64,000 nt of DNA, from contig NZ_VWXD01000005.1 in the NCBI RefSeq assembly GCF_011752625.1, positions 124,001 through 188,000 on the forward strand, given 5' to 3'. The translations under genes were made by a program, and so were the position numbers. Shown here in pieces: positions 33,372-42,943 of the stretch (position 1 is the stretch's first letter; each line of letters begins with the position of its first letter). The DNA is from Candidatus Pantoea formicae (GTDB taxonomy: Bacteria; Pseudomonadota; Gammaproteobacteria; Enterobacterales; Enterobacteriaceae). The notes under the pieces were generated by a model. That model had not been told where the DNA came from, made no database searches, and saw only the letters and a list, made by a program, of their open reading frames with translations.

Positions 33372-34271
33372 CTAGGCCAAGCGTAATTTCCGCGCAGTCG
33401 GCCAACGCACAAACATCACCATATTCCCTGCCAGAATCATCACCAGCCCGATAATCGCATTACTATGCCACTGGTAACCTTCATAAAAGGTAGACAGCGT
33501 CAGAGCGACCAGCGGGAAAAGCAGTGTGCTGTAAGCGGCCTGGCTGGCGCCAATACGACCTACCAAAGTGAAGTAAGCACCAAAGCCCAGCACCGAACCA
33601 AAGATGGCCAGATAACTCATCGCACCCATCCACTGTAAGTTGAGGGCCGGGGCCAGTGAATCGCCGTTTAGCAGTGCCAGTATCGCCATCATCATCGCGC
33701 CGTACAGCATGGCATAACTGTTGGTGGTGAGCACATCACGCTGGCGACGTTGATGACGAGTAGAGATCATATTGCCCAGTGAAAAGCCCAGTGTGCCCAG
33801 TGCGCTGAGACCGATACCCCATAGCAACTGCGGAGCCGGATGCGCCGCCTGAATATCATTCCAGAACAGGGCGACAATGCCGCCAAGACCCAGCACAGCC
33901 GCTGGCAACAGGCGAAATGGCGGTCGCTGACGGAAGAATATCCAACTATTCAGCGCGTTATATAGCACCGCCATGGAGAAAATGACGGACTCCAATCCAC
34001 TGCTGACCCACGCAGCCGCATGGTAGAAACAGACAAAATTAAAGCCAAATACACAACAGCCCTGTAGCAGACAGAATAAGTGATCTTTCTTATCTAAAGG
34101 ACGCAGGCGTTTGATAACTTTGAGTATCACCAGCATCAATACTGATGCCAGCAGGAAACGCCAGAATACCGCGACCAGCACCGGTGTGCTGCCCGCTTCT
34201 TGTTGCAGAAAAATGGCGATCCATGTGGTGCCCCAAATTAACACCACCGCGAGGTACAACATTATGTTCAT
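33372..34271 (-). CDS. EamA-family (DMT) exporter
   Basis: A 299-residue, ten-segment drug/metabolite transporter with two EamA repeats. Seen are the start LYLAVVLIWGTTWIAIFLQQ, FVCFYHAAAWVSSGLESVIF in the first repeat and FGAYFTLVGRIGASQAAYST in the second. Members export amino acids or other small metabolites. It is divergent from an AraC-type gene that probably controls it. Substrate unknown. Confidence 0.87.
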   Translation of the reverse strand: MNIMLYLAVVLIWGTTWIAIFLQQEAGSTPVLVAVFWRFLLASVLMLVILKVIKRLRPLDKKDHLFCLLQGCCVFGFNFVCFYHAAAWVSSGLESVIFSMAVLYNALNSWIFFRQRPPFRLLPAAVLGLGGIVALFWNDIQAAHPAPQLLWGIGLSALGTLGFSLGNMISTRHQRRQRDVLTTNSYAMLYGAMMMAILALLNGDSLAPALNLQWMGAMSYLAIFGSVLGFGAYFTLVGRIGASQAAYSTLLFPLVALTLSTFYEGYQWHSNAIIGLVMILAGNMVMFVRWPTARKLRLA

Positions 34272-34453
34272 TACAGATTCTCCAGCACAATCATGCCCTG
34301 TAGTTTGTCCGACCTACTGCTCAGCCGCTTGCATGCGTTTGCGCGAGGATTGCAAAATCTTGCGCATTTTTCCCAAGATGTCCTGTGCTGGACTGTCTTC
34401 TGTCCCGCGAGATCCGTACACTGAGGGCAATTGAACCCCAGTGGACAGCTTTG

Positions 34454-35329
34454 ATGCCCGATTACCAGACCTTCAACATGTTGCAGCGCCATAAAGCGCA
34501 ACTGCGCGATAGCGTGCAGTTGACGAGTGGCATTAAGCTGGCGGCCTGGTTTAACAGTGGCGATCGCGTCACTAATCTCAGCGATCACCATACGCTGAGC
34601 CTCTATACGGCGGACGGCTACGATACCTGGCATAAAACCCCGAACGGGTGGCGCAACGGTGGGGGGCCGGATCGTTTCTGTCTGATGCCTTCGGGCGTGG
34701 AATCGACCTGGGATCTGCGCTCAGATTTGTCATTCGTGCATCTTTACTGTACCGACGAACACTTGCGTCATCTGGGTGAACAAATTTGGGATCGCAGTCC
34801 GGCGCAGCTCAATCTGCACGAGAAAATCTTTGCCGAGGATGACCGCATTACGCAGCTTTATCGGCATTTCTTGTTGAGTGTTGACTGGCAGCAACCGGCC
34901 AACCAACTGATGCTAAGCAGCGCGTCGACGCTGTTGATGACGCATCTGCTACAGCGTTATAGCGAAGTTCAGTGGCAGGCTCCGCAAGTGCGTGGCGGCT
35001 TAGCCCCAGCGGTGCTGCGTCGCGTGCTGGCCTTTATTGATACTCAACTGGACCAACCTTTAACGCTGGCGCAATTAGCTGCCGAAGCCGCCTTGAGTGA
35101 GTATCACTTTGCACGTATGTTTCGTTGCAGTGTGGGTGAAGCACCGCATCAATATGTGATGCGCCGCCGCATGGATACCGCATTGCAGCTGTTGAAGTTC
35201 AGTACCCTGCCTTTAACGGAGATCGCACTGCGTTGCGGCTTCCACTCCTCAAGCCACTTCAGTAACCGCTTTCGCCAACTCCACGGCGTAACGCCTTCGG
35301 TGTGGCGTCAAAGCGCGCATCAGATTTAA
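34454..35329 (+). CDS. AraC-family transcriptional regulator
   Basis: A regulator of about 291 residues (ATG at 34454; a GTG at 34385 would add 23 residues and cannot be excluded, as neither has a good ribosome site). The C-terminal 100 residues hold the two AraC HTH units (LTLAQLAAEAALSEYHFARM and LPLTEIALRCGFHSSSHFSN, then RFRQLHGVTPSVWR). The N-terminal part is a cupin-like effector domain. Divergent from the EamA exporter. Confidence 0.85.
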   Translation: MPDYQTFNMLQRHKAQLRDSVQLTSGIKLAAWFNSGDRVTNLSDHHTLSLYTADGYDTWHKTPNGWRNGGGPDRFCLMPSGVESTWDLRSDLSFVHLYCTDEHLRHLGEQIWDRSPAQLNLHEKIFAEDDRITQLYRHFLLSVDWQQPANQLMLSSASTLLMTHLLQRYSEVQWQAPQVRGGLAPAVLRRVLAFIDTQLDQPLTLAQLAAEAALSEYHFARMFRCSVGEAPHQYVMRRRMDTALQLLKFSTLPLTEIALRCGFHSSSHFSNRFRQLHGVTPSVWRQSAHQI

Positions 35330-35498
35330 TTTCGCTGTAATTGACTGAAACAGCCAAGTTTAACTTACGAGAAACGTCTCAGATTCCTTCACTCACAGGC
35401 TAAATGTGGTGATTTCCCCTTCGATATAGATACAATGAAAACATTAACGTGTTGTTTTTTATTATGATAATTACATGTTCAACTTATGCGGAGTGGTA

Positions 35499-35732
35499 AT
35501 GATGGAAATGCGTATTGAGAAGGTTGAGGCTGATATCGATGAGTTGAAGAAGGATATGTCTATAGTGAAAACCGATATCGCGGTGATCAAATCTAACTAC
35601 GTCACGAAAGGTGATTTGCATCAGGAGATCGCCAAAATTCATGTAGAGATGATTAAACAAACCAAATGGATTCTGGGTGGCATACTGAGCACGGCTGGAA
35701 TCAGCCTGGCGATTGCTCGCTGGTTGTTCTGA
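35499..35732 (+). CDS. Small coiled-coil membrane protein (XhlA-like plan)
   Basis: A 77-residue protein starting MMEMRIEKVEADIDELKKDM. A heptad-patterned helix (to about residue 50) leads into one C-terminal membrane segment (WILGGILSTAGISLAIARWLF). This plan is that of XhlA-type phage or prophage membrane proteins, but no other phage gene is near. GGAG lies 5 nt before the chosen ATG. It sits 143 bp from the 3' end of argW, a common phage integration site. Confidence 0.65.
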   Translation: MMEMRIEKVEADIDELKKDMSIVKTDIAVIKSNYVTKGDLHQEIAKIHVEMIKQTKWILGGILSTAGISLAIARWLF

Positions 35733-35874
35733 GGTGTCATAATTGATGCCAACATGAGTAAAAGATGAACAGTCCAAGCCGTCTAACGTTCATTAGGGTG
35801 AGAGAATGATTATGCGCATACCTGAAACTAAGGGGATTTTACGAACGAGAGGAGGATGGGAGACGGCTGCTATA

Positions 35875-35949
35875 TGGTGTCCCCTGCAGGAATCGAACCT
35901 GCAACTAGCCCTTAGGAGGGGCTCGTTATATCCATTTAACTAAGGAGAC
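35875..35949 (-). tRNA. argW: tRNA-Arg(CCU)
   Basis: A 75-nt cloverleaf with CCA; anticodon loop CTCCTAA (CCT), T-loop GTTCGATTC, acceptor GTCTCCT/AGGGGAC with one G-U pair. It neighbours yfdC as argW does in E. coli, where it is the attachment site of prophage CPS-53. Confidence 0.96.
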
Positions 35950-36035
35950 GCGGCGCGCAGTATAGCGTACCAACCAGCAAAATTTAACCGTGTAAATCCT
36001 GTTTGCTCAATCTATCAGCAATGTCGTGCCGTGTA

Positions 36036-36956
36036 TCACTGTTGTTTCTTCTGCGCTTTCTCTTTGCGCTTCTGCTCAGCCTTCGCTTTGGCCTTTGCCG
36101 CTTCGCTCATGTCATTGCGTATTTGCGCATGGCTGATTAAGGCAAAAATGAGCGTGCCGCCGGTAATATTCCCCAGCAAAGTCGGCAGAGCAAAGGGCCA
36201 GAAGAACTCATACCAGGGCAGCGTGCCAGCAAATACCAGATAAAGAACCTCCACCGACCCCACCACGATATGCGCCAGATCCCCCAGCGCAACTAGCCAT
36301 GTCATCATCACGATGACCACAATTTTCGCCGCGCCCGCATAGGGAAACATCCACACCATGGTGGCAATAATCCAGCCAGAAATGACCGCGTTGGCGAACA
36401 TCTCGCGCGGTGGATTGGCCATCACTTTTTCGCTGATCAAGGTAAAGGCTTGGCGTGTGGCATCGTCAAAGATGGGCATATGATTAAACGCCAGCGCGCC
36501 GAGTGCCGTACCAATCAGATTACCCGCCAGTACGACCCCCCAAAGACGCATCAGCAATAAAGCATTCCCACCTGTGGGTTTATGCATCACGGGTAGTACT
36601 GCTGTGACCGTGTTCTCGGTGAACAACTGTTGGCGCGCCATAATCACGATGACGAAACCAAAGGTATAACCCAGATTCTCGAGCAAAAAACCGCCCGGCA
36701 CTTCTGCTAAATGCACGTGGAAAATGCCTTTAGCCATCAGTGAGGCGCTCATGGAAAGCCCAGCGGCTACTGCAGACCAAAGCAATGCCATGCCGTCACG
36801 TTCTAACTCTTTCTCACCATCTTGGCGGATCTCTTCATGGATAGCTGCCGCACGTGATGGCAAGGCTTCTTCGTCCACCTCAATCTCTTTTCCTTGCTCT
36901 TTTTCCTCACTCTCAACATCGTTGTCATGTTCTGAAATGGATTGTGATGGCTTCAT
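36036..36956 (-). CDS. yfdC: FNT-family inner-membrane protein YfdC
   Basis: A 306-residue protein: an acidic N-terminal extension (about 70 residues), then six membrane segments of the formate/nitrite channel family (GMALLWSAVAAGLSMSASLM; ARQQLFTENTVTAVLPVM; LGDLAHIVVGSVEVLYLVF, with the conserved pore His), then a Lys/Ala/Glu-rich charged tail. The start at 36956 has CGGGGA just upstream. Substrate unknown. Confidence 0.92.
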   Translation of the reverse strand: MKPSQSISEHDNDVESEEKEQGKEIEVDEEALPSRAAAIHEEIRQDGEKELERDGMALLWSAVAAGLSMSASLMAKGIFHVHLAEVPGGFLLENLGYTFGFVIVIMARQQLFTENTVTAVLPVMHKPTGGNALLLMRLWGVVLAGNLIGTALGALAFNHMPIFDDATRQAFTLISEKVMANPPREMFANAVISGWIIATMVWMFPYAGAAKIVVIVMMTWLVALGDLAHIVVGSVEVLYLVFAGTLPWYEFFWPFALPTLLGNITGGTLIFALISHAQIRNDMSEAAKAKAKAEQKRKEKAQKKQQ

Positions 36957-37200
36957 GTTTTCCCCGAGTGATAATGCCAATGCGTAATAAGCGTAGACGG
37001 TTTTATCAAGGGCGAAATGTTACTTAGATTCAATTTAAGAGTAACAAGATTTTAACTGAGGCGGTTTTTTGAGCAGATCCTTGAGGTGATGCGCACGAAT
37101 AACCCCTTTCGGGGAAGTGAGAGCTAACTCACAGACTTCGGCCCACAGATTCATTGTGGTATTATCGCCGCCTTATTTCATAGCTGCGATTCCTTCTTTC

Positions 37201-37815
37201 ATGCTCAATGTTATTAATCTCTCATGCATCCGCGATGAGCGAACCCTGTTTCATGGGCTGAGCTTCCATGTGCACCCGGGTGACATTGTGCAAATTGAGG
37301 GCCCTAACGGGGCAGGAAAAACCTCACTGCTGCGTCTGCTGGCCGGGTTAAGCCGGGCAGAGGAAGGTGAGGTGATGTGGCAATCGCAGCCGATTCGTCA
37401 GCAGCGTGAGATATGGCATCAAAATCTGCTTTATCTTGGCCATCATCCCGGCGTTAAATCGGTACTCTCTCCCTTGGAAAACCTGCATTTCTGGCATGGG
37501 AACCATGATGAAGAGGCGATTTTTGAGGCTTTGGAGCAGGTCAATTTGTTGGGTTATGAGGAAGTGCCTGTCGCGCAATTGTCAGCCGGACAGCAACGTC
37601 GTGTTGCGCTGGCGCGTCTGTGGCTAAGCCCGGCAAAAGTATGGATTCTGGATGAACCCCTCACAGCTATCGATAAAGGCGGCGTGGAAAAATTAATGGC
37701 CCGCTTCGCGGAACATGCCGATAACGGTGGCGCGGTCATTTTGACGACGCATCAGGATTTGCCTGGAGACGCTGAACGAGTGCGTAAAATTCGTCTGACT
37801 TCGGAGTGGGCTTGA
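37201..37815 (+). CDS. ccmA: Haem export ABC ATPase CcmA
   Basis: A 204-residue ATPase of the CcmAB(CD) complex, which frees holo-CcmE during cytochrome c maturation. Walker [10 protein letters not shown] (about residue 36), signature LSAGQQRR (about 130) and Walker B WILDEP (about 151) are intact. ATG at 37201 matches the usual N-terminus; no clear ribosome site is seen. First gene of the ccm operon; the 244-bp gap before it contains no gene. In E. coli ccm follows nap, which is absent here. Confidence 0.95.
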   Translation: MLNVINLSCIRDERTLFHGLSFHVHPGDIVQIEGPNGAGKTSLLRLLAGLSRAEEGEVMWQSQPIRQQREIWHQNLLYLGHHPGVKSVLSPLENLHFWHGNHDEEAIFEALEQVNLLGYEEVPVAQLSAGQQRRVALARLWLSPAKVWILDEPLTAIDKGGVEKLMARFAEHADNGGAVILTTHQDLPGDAERVRKIRLTSEWA

Positions 37816-38474
37816 TGTTAGGCCGAGTGATTCAGCGTGAATTAAAGATCGCTTTCCGCAGCGGCGCAGAGGTGATCAATCCGCTGTGGTTCTTCCTGAT
37901 TGTTATCACGCTGTTTCCGTTAGGTATCGGCCCGGATCCGCAGCAGCTGGCGCGCATTGCGCCAGGCGTGGCATGGGTTGCCGCTTTATTAGCGTCGTTG
38001 CTGGCGCTGGAACGCCTGTTCCGTGACGATTTTCTGGATGGTTCACTTGAGCAATTACTTTTGCTGCCAACGCCATTACCCGTGACGGTATTAGGCAAAG
38101 TGATCGCTCACTGGCTGATTACCGGTCTACCGCTGATTTTGCTCTCGCCGCTGGCGGCATTGCTGCTGTCACTGGATTTTTCCGGCTGGCGCGCCATGGC
38201 GCTGACGTTATTGCTGGGTACGCCAACCCTGAGTTTCCTGGGGGCCATTGGCACAGGTCTGACGGTTGGGCTGAGGCGTGGCGGCGTATTACTGAGTTTA
38301 CTGGTATTGCCCTTGTCGATACCGGTTTTAATTTTTGCTAGCGCGGCGATTGATGCCGCCGGCCAAGGGTTGCCTATTGGAGGTTATCTGGCAATTCTTG
38401 GCGCGATGCTGGCAGTGAGCGCAACACTTTCGCCGTTTGCAACTGCTGCGGCCCTGCGTATTAGTCTGCACTAA
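37815..38474 (+). CDS. ccmB: Haem exporter membrane protein CcmB
   Basis: A 219-residue inner-membrane protein with six segments, partner of CcmA. It starts [15 protein letters not shown] and overlaps the ccmA stop by one base (TGATG). PLWFFLIVITLFPLGIGPDP and LLLPTPLPVTVLGKVIAHW are family marks. Confidence 0.95.
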   Translation: MLGRVIQRELKIAFRSGAEVINPLWFFLIVITLFPLGIGPDPQQLARIAPGVAWVAALLASLLALERLFRDDFLDGSLEQLLLLPTPLPVTVLGKVIAHWLITGLPLILLSPLAALLLSLDFSGWRAMALTLLLGTPTLSFLGAIGTGLTVGLRRGGVLLSLLVLPLSIPVLIFASAAIDAAGQGLPIGGYLAILGAMLAVSATLSPFATAAALRISLH

Positions 38475-38523
38475 TCCTTGCGGCCCCAGAGCAGCAGGAT
38501 TTTAAATTCTTTAATTGTGAGCT

Positions 38524-39270
38524 ATGCAAATGTGGAAATGGTTACACCAGTGGGGCAAGCCTGAGCGGCTTTACCAACTATGCGGTCGCTTGATTCCGTG
38601 GTTCGCGCTGCTTGGCGTGGCGACGCTGCTACTCGGTTGGGTGTGGGGTTTCGGCTTCGCACCAGCAGATTATCAGCAAGGCGACAGCTTCCGAATTATG
38701 TACATTCACGTGCCTGCGGCGATGTGGTCCATGGGCGTTTATGCCTCAATGGCGATTGCGGCGTTCATTGGCTTGGTTTGGCAGATGAAAATGGCGGACT
38801 TAGTTTCCGCAGCCATGGCCCCAATTGGTGCGGTGTTTACCTTTATCGCCCTGATCACCGGCTCCGCATGGGGTAAACCGATGTGGGGCACCTGGTGGAT
38901 TTGGGATGCCCGCCTGACCTCTGAACTGGTGCTGCTGTTCATCTATATGGGCGTGATCGCGCTCTATCATTCGTTCGAAGATCGCCGTACAGCAGGGCGT
39001 GCCGCGGGTATTCTGATTCTTGTTGGCGTGGTTAACCTGCCGATTATTCATTTCTCGGTGCAGTGGTGGAACACGCTGCATCAGGGCTCCTCCGGCATTC
39101 TGCAGCAGGCGATCGCGCCAAGTATGCGTACCCCGCTGCGTTGGGCCATCCTCGGGTATCTACTGGTATTCGGTGCGCTGACGCTGATGCGTCTACGAAA
39201 CCTGATCTTGTTCACTGAACGTCATCGCCCTTGGGCAATTGATGTGGCTCAGGGAGGGCGCAAAGCATGA
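38524..39270 (+). CDS. ccmC: Haem-handling membrane protein CcmC
   Basis: A 248-residue, six-segment inner-membrane protein that loads haem onto CcmE. The tryptophan-rich WWD motif (WGKPMWGTWWIWDARLTSEL) lies near residue 119, between the two conserved histidines (IHVPAAMW and LPIIHFSVQWWN). Confidence 0.96.
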   Translation: MQMWKWLHQWGKPERLYQLCGRLIPWFALLGVATLLLGWVWGFGFAPADYQQGDSFRIMYIHVPAAMWSMGVYASMAIAAFIGLVWQMKMADLVSAAMAPIGAVFTFIALITGSAWGKPMWGTWWIWDARLTSELVLLFIYMGVIALYHSFEDRRTAGRAAGILILVGVVNLPIIHFSVQWWNTLHQGSSGILQQAIAPSMRTPLRWAILGYLLVFGALTLMRLRNLILFTERHRPWAIDVAQGGRKA

Positions 39271-39500
39271 CGCCAGCCTTCTCGTCGTGGAGCGATTTCT
39301 TTGCCATGGGAGGCTATGCCTTTTATGTCTGGCTCGCCGTTATCCTCACTTTGATTCCATTGATCGGTCTGGTGCTGCACACCGTGCTGTTTCGCCGCCG
39401 CTTGCTGGCCGAAATTCGCCAGCGTCAATCCAGGGAGCGCCGTATTCGCGACGCCAAATCGAAAAAAGCTGCCAGTGAAGCAGCAGGAGAGTCTGTGTGA
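39267..39500 (+). CDS. ccmD: Small ccm protein CcmD
   Basis: A 77-residue single-span protein needed for release of holo-CcmE. It starts [20 protein letters not shown] with one membrane helix and a basic cytoplasmic tail. Its start overlaps the ccmC stop by 4 nt. Confidence 0.93.
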   Translation: MTPAFSSWSDFFAMGGYAFYVWLAVILTLIPLIGLVLHTVLFRRRLLAEIRQRQSRERRIRDAKSKKAASEAAGESV

Positions 39501-39982
39501 ATATCCGTCGTCGTAATCGCCTGTATGTCGTCGTGGCGATTTTGGTGGGCCTGGGCTTGGCCACATCGCTGGTGATGTACGCGCTGCGTTCCAACATCGA
39601 TCTGTTTTACACCCCGAGTGAAATTTTGTATGGCAAAGGTGAGGCGCATCAGATGCCTGAAACTGGGCAGCGACTGCGCGTCGGCGGCATGGTTATGCCT
39701 GGCAGCGTGAAGCGTGATCCGAAAACCTTAGCGGTCTCTTTCAAATTGTATGATGCCAATGGCGTGATCAGCGTGAGCTATGAAGGCATCCTGCCGGACC
39801 TGTTCCGTGAAGGGCAGGGCGTTGTCGCGCAAGGTGTGCTTGAAAAGGGCAACCTGGTGAACGCCAAAGAAGTGCTGGCCAAGCATGATGAAAAATACAC
39901 CCCGCCAGAAATTGAAGATGCAATGAAGCAAAACCATAAAGGGCCTGCAGCCGCTTATCAGCAGGCAGGTGCACAATCATGA
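39497..39982 (+). CDS. ccmE: Periplasmic haem chaperone CcmE
   Basis: A 161-residue membrane-anchored OB-fold protein that carries haem covalently on a histidine. H130 in [13 protein letters not shown] is the haem ligand, at the same number as in E. coli. Start overlaps ccmD by 4 nt. Confidence 0.96.
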   Translation: MNIRRRNRLYVVVAILVGLGLATSLVMYALRSNIDLFYTPSEILYGKGEAHQMPETGQRLRVGGMVMPGSVKRDPKTLAVSFKLYDANGVISVSYEGILPDLFREGQGVVAQGVLEKGNLVNAKEVLAKHDEKYTPPEIEDAMKQNHKGPAAAYQQAGAQS

Positions 39983-41937
39983 TTCCAGAAATTGGTAGCT
40001 TTTTATTGTGTCTGGCGCTGGGATTGTCGCTGCTGTTAAGTGTTTATCCCCTGTGGGGCGCAACCCGTCAGGACGCACGTTTGATGGCAATGGCACGTCC
40101 GCTGGCGTGGGGCATGTTTGCTTGTATCGCCGCCGCCTTCCTCGTGCTGGTGCATGCCTTTATCGTCAACGACTTCACCGTAGGTTACGTCGCCACTAAC
40201 TCCAACACTTTGCTGCCGGTTTATTACCGCATTGCAGCAACCTGGGGAGCTCACGAAGGTTCACTGCTGCTGTGGGTGTTGCTGCTCAGCACCTGGACGG
40301 TGGCGGTGGCGATTTTCAGCCGTGGTATGCCGCAAGATGCGCTGGCTCGTGTGCTGTCGGTGATGGGAATGATTAATCTCGGCTTCCTGCTGTTTATCAC
40401 TCTCACCTCGAATCCCTTTACACGCACCTTACCCAATTTCCCAATTGATGGCAGCGACCTTAATCCGATGCTGCAGGATATTGGTCTGATTTTCCATCCG
40501 CCTCTGCTGTACATGGGATACGTTGGTTTCTCAGTCGCGTTCGCCTTTGCCATTGCGTCACTGATGGCGGGACGTCTGGATACCGCGTGGGCCCGCTGGT
40601 CGCGTCCCTGGACCACTGCTGCATGGGTGTTCTTGACGATTGGTATCGTGCTCGGCTCGGCTTGGGCCTATTACGAACTTGGCTGGGGTGGCTGGTGGTT
40701 TTGGGATCCGGTCGAAAATGCGTCCTTCATGCCATGGCTGGCCGGTACGGCGTTGATGCACTCACTGGCCGTAACGGAAAAACGCGGCAGTTTCAAATCC
40801 TGGACGGTACTGCTGGCGATTACGGCGTTCTCGCTTAGCCTGTTGGGTACTTTCCTCGTGCGTTCCGGCGTGCTGGTATCGGTGCACTCGTTTGCTTCCG
40901 ACCCGGCACGTGGCATGTTCATCCTTGCCTTCCTGGTGATTGTGATTGGCAGTTCGTTGCTGCTCTACGCCCTGAAAGGTGGCAAAGTGCGCAGCCGAGT
41001 ACAAAGCGAAATCTGGTCGCGTGAATCCTTCCTGCTGGGCAACAACGTGCTGCTGATTGCCGCCATGTTGGTGGTATTGCTCGGGACGCTGTTGCCACTG
41101 GTCCACAAACAGCTTGGACTGGGTAGCATCTCTGTCGGTGAGCCGTTCTTCAATACCATGTTTACTTGGTTAATGGCACCTTTTGCCCTGATGCTGGGCA
41201 TTGGACCGCTGGTGCGCTGGCGTCGTGATGAGTCACAAAAATTGTGGAAACGTCTTGGCGTGGGCCTGTTGGTCACCTTGATTCTGTCCATCGCGCTGCC
41301 TTGGCTGTTGCAGGATCGCATTGAGGCGATGACGGTCATCGGTCTGCTGATGGCGATTTGGGTGATTTTGTTGACGCTGATGGAACTGCACGAACGCGCT
41401 ACGCATCGTCATAGCTTCGTTAAAGGTCTTCGCCATCTGACGCGCAGCCACTGGGGCATGGTGCTGGGGCATCTCGGTGTGGCCGTGACCGTGGTCGGCA
41501 TCGCCTTCAGCACACAGTACAGCGTAGAACGCGATGTGCGTATGAAGTCGGGCGATACCGTTGACATCCACAACTATCATTTCATTTTCCGTGATGTCCA
41601 TAACCTGCAAGGGCCCAACTACAGCGGCGGTGTAGCGATTATCGACGTCACCCGCAACGGTAAACCTGAAGCGGTTCTGCATGCAGAAAAACGCTTCTAC
41701 ACCGCGGCGCGTACCATGATGACTGAAGCGGCAATCAGCGGTGGATTCACCCGCGATCTCTACGCCGCGCTCGGTGAAGAGCTGGATGATGGTTCCTGGG
41801 CTGTGCGCATTTACTATAAACCCTTTGTTCGCTGGATCTGGTTCGGCGGCGTCTTTATGGCGGTGGGCGGTTTGTTCTGTCTGCTTGACCCGCGCTACCG
41901 CTCGCGCAAAAAAGCGCAGCGGGAGGAGCTGGCATGA
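39979..41937 (+). CDS. ccmF: Cytochrome c haem lyase subunit CcmF
   Basis: A 652-residue inner-membrane protein with about 15 segments that attaches haem to apocytochromes with CcmH and CcmI. The WWD motif is [20 protein letters not shown] (about residue 233); [10 protein letters not shown] and [12 protein letters not shown] are also conserved. Overlaps ccmE by 4 nt. Confidence 0.97.
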   Translation: MIPEIGSFLLCLALGLSLLLSVYPLWGATRQDARLMAMARPLAWGMFACIAAAFLVLVHAFIVNDFTVGYVATNSNTLLPVYYRIAATWGAHEGSLLLWVLLLSTWTVAVAIFSRGMPQDALARVLSVMGMINLGFLLFITLTSNPFTRTLPNFPIDGSDLNPMLQDIGLIFHPPLLYMGYVGFSVAFAFAIASLMAGRLDTAWARWSRPWTTAAWVFLTIGIVLGSAWAYYELGWGGWWFWDPVENASFMPWLAGTALMHSLAVTEKRGSFKSWTVLLAITAFSLSLLGTFLVRSGVLVSVHSFASDPARGMFILAFLVIVIGSSLLLYALKGGKVRSRVQSEIWSRESFLLGNNVLLIAAMLVVLLGTLLPLVHKQLGLGSISVGEPFFNTMFTWLMAPFALMLGIGPLVRWRRDESQKLWKRLGVGLLVTLILSIALPWLLQDRIEAMTVIGLLMAIWVILLTLMELHERATHRHSFVKGLRHLTRSHWGMVLGHLGVAVTVVGIAFSTQYSVERDVRMKSGDTVDIHNYHFIFRDVHNLQGPNYSGGVAIIDVTRNGKPEAVLHAEKRFYTAARTMMTEAAISGGFTRDLYAALGEELDDGSWAVRIYYKPFVRWIWFGGVFMAVGGLFCLLDPRYRSRKKAQREELA

Positions 41938-42491
41938 ATAAGAAAATACTGTTTATCCCCCTGGTGTTGTTCCTGCTCCTGGCGGCAGCGTTAATGTGGC
42001 AGCTGTCACGTAACGCCAACGGTGACGATCCGACCCTGTTGGAATCCGCTTTGATTGGCAAACCGGTCCCCGTATTTAAGCTTGAAGCGCTCGATAAACC
42101 GGGAAAAATCTACGACCAGCAGGTCCTGACCGACGGCAAACCTATTCTGCTGAATGTCTGGGCCACTTGGTGTCCTACCTGCCGCGCTGAGCATCAATAC
42201 CTGAATACGCTGGCTGAAAAAGGTGTGCGTGTGGTGGGGCTGAATTACAAAGACGATCGCACTAAAGCGGTCACCTGGCTGAATACATTAGGCAATCCTT
42301 ACGCACTCAGTTTGTACGATGGTGATGGAATGCTGGGTCTGGATCTTGGCGTCTATGGCGCACCTGAAACCTTCCTCATCGATGGTCACGGCATTATTCG
42401 TTATCGCCATGCAGGCGATATGAATGACCGCGTATGGAATGAAGAAGTGAAACCGCTGTGGGATAAATACAGCAAAGGAGCGGGCGCGTGA
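41934..42491 (+). CDS. dsbE: Thiol:disulfide protein DsbE/CcmG
   Basis: A 185-residue membrane-anchored thioredoxin-like protein that reduces apocytochrome or CcmH cysteines. The active site is WATWCPTC (C80, C83), and GAPETFLID carries the cis-proline region. Overlaps ccmF by 4 nt. Confidence 0.96.
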   Translation: MNKKILFIPLVLFLLLAAALMWQLSRNANGDDPTLLESALIGKPVPVFKLEALDKPGKIYDQQVLTDGKPILLNVWATWCPTCRAEHQYLNTLAEKGVRVVGLNYKDDRTKAVTWLNTLGNPYALSLYDGDGMLGLDLGVYGAPETFLIDGHGIIRYRHAGDMNDRVWNEEVKPLWDKYSKGAGA

Positions 42492-42943
42492 AACGGCTGC
42501 TTCTGTTATTTGTGGGCTTGATGCTCAGCACCAGCCTGTGGGCGGCCATCGATACTTATCAATTCGATTCGGTGCAGCAGGAAGAGCAATATCGCGATCT
42601 CACTGGCTCACTGCGTTGTCCTAAATGCCAAAACAACAGCATTGCCGATTCCAATGCAATGATTGCCGCCGATATGCGCCTGAAAGTGTATGAGCTGATG
42701 AAGCAAGGCCAGAGTCGTCAACAGATCATTGATTACATGGTGGCACGCTATGGCAACTTCGTGACCTATGAACCGCCAGTCACCCCCTCGACGCTGATCC
42801 TGTGGGTAGGGCCTGCGCTGTTTGTGGTGCTCGGAGGGTTAATTATTATTCTGCGCAATCGCCGCGGTAAATCGCGTAGCGATCTCGATGACGATGAACA
42901 ACAACGCCTTGCGGCGATTCTAAAGCGTGACGGGAAGCCGTAA
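42488..42943 (+). CDS. ccmH: Apocytochrome thioreductase CcmH (short form)
   Basis: A 151-residue protein with signal sequence, the redox motif LRCPKCQNNSIADSNA (C44, C47) and a C-terminal membrane helix. In E. coli CcmH is fused to a CcmI-like domain; here the two are separate genes overlapping by one base. Confidence 0.95.
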   Translation: MKRLLLLFVGLMLSTSLWAAIDTYQFDSVQQEEQYRDLTGSLRCPKCQNNSIADSNAMIAADMRLKVYELMKQGQSRQQIIDYMVARYGNFVTYEPPVTPSTLILWVGPALFVVLGGLIIILRNRRGKSRSDLDDDEQQRLAAILKRDGKP

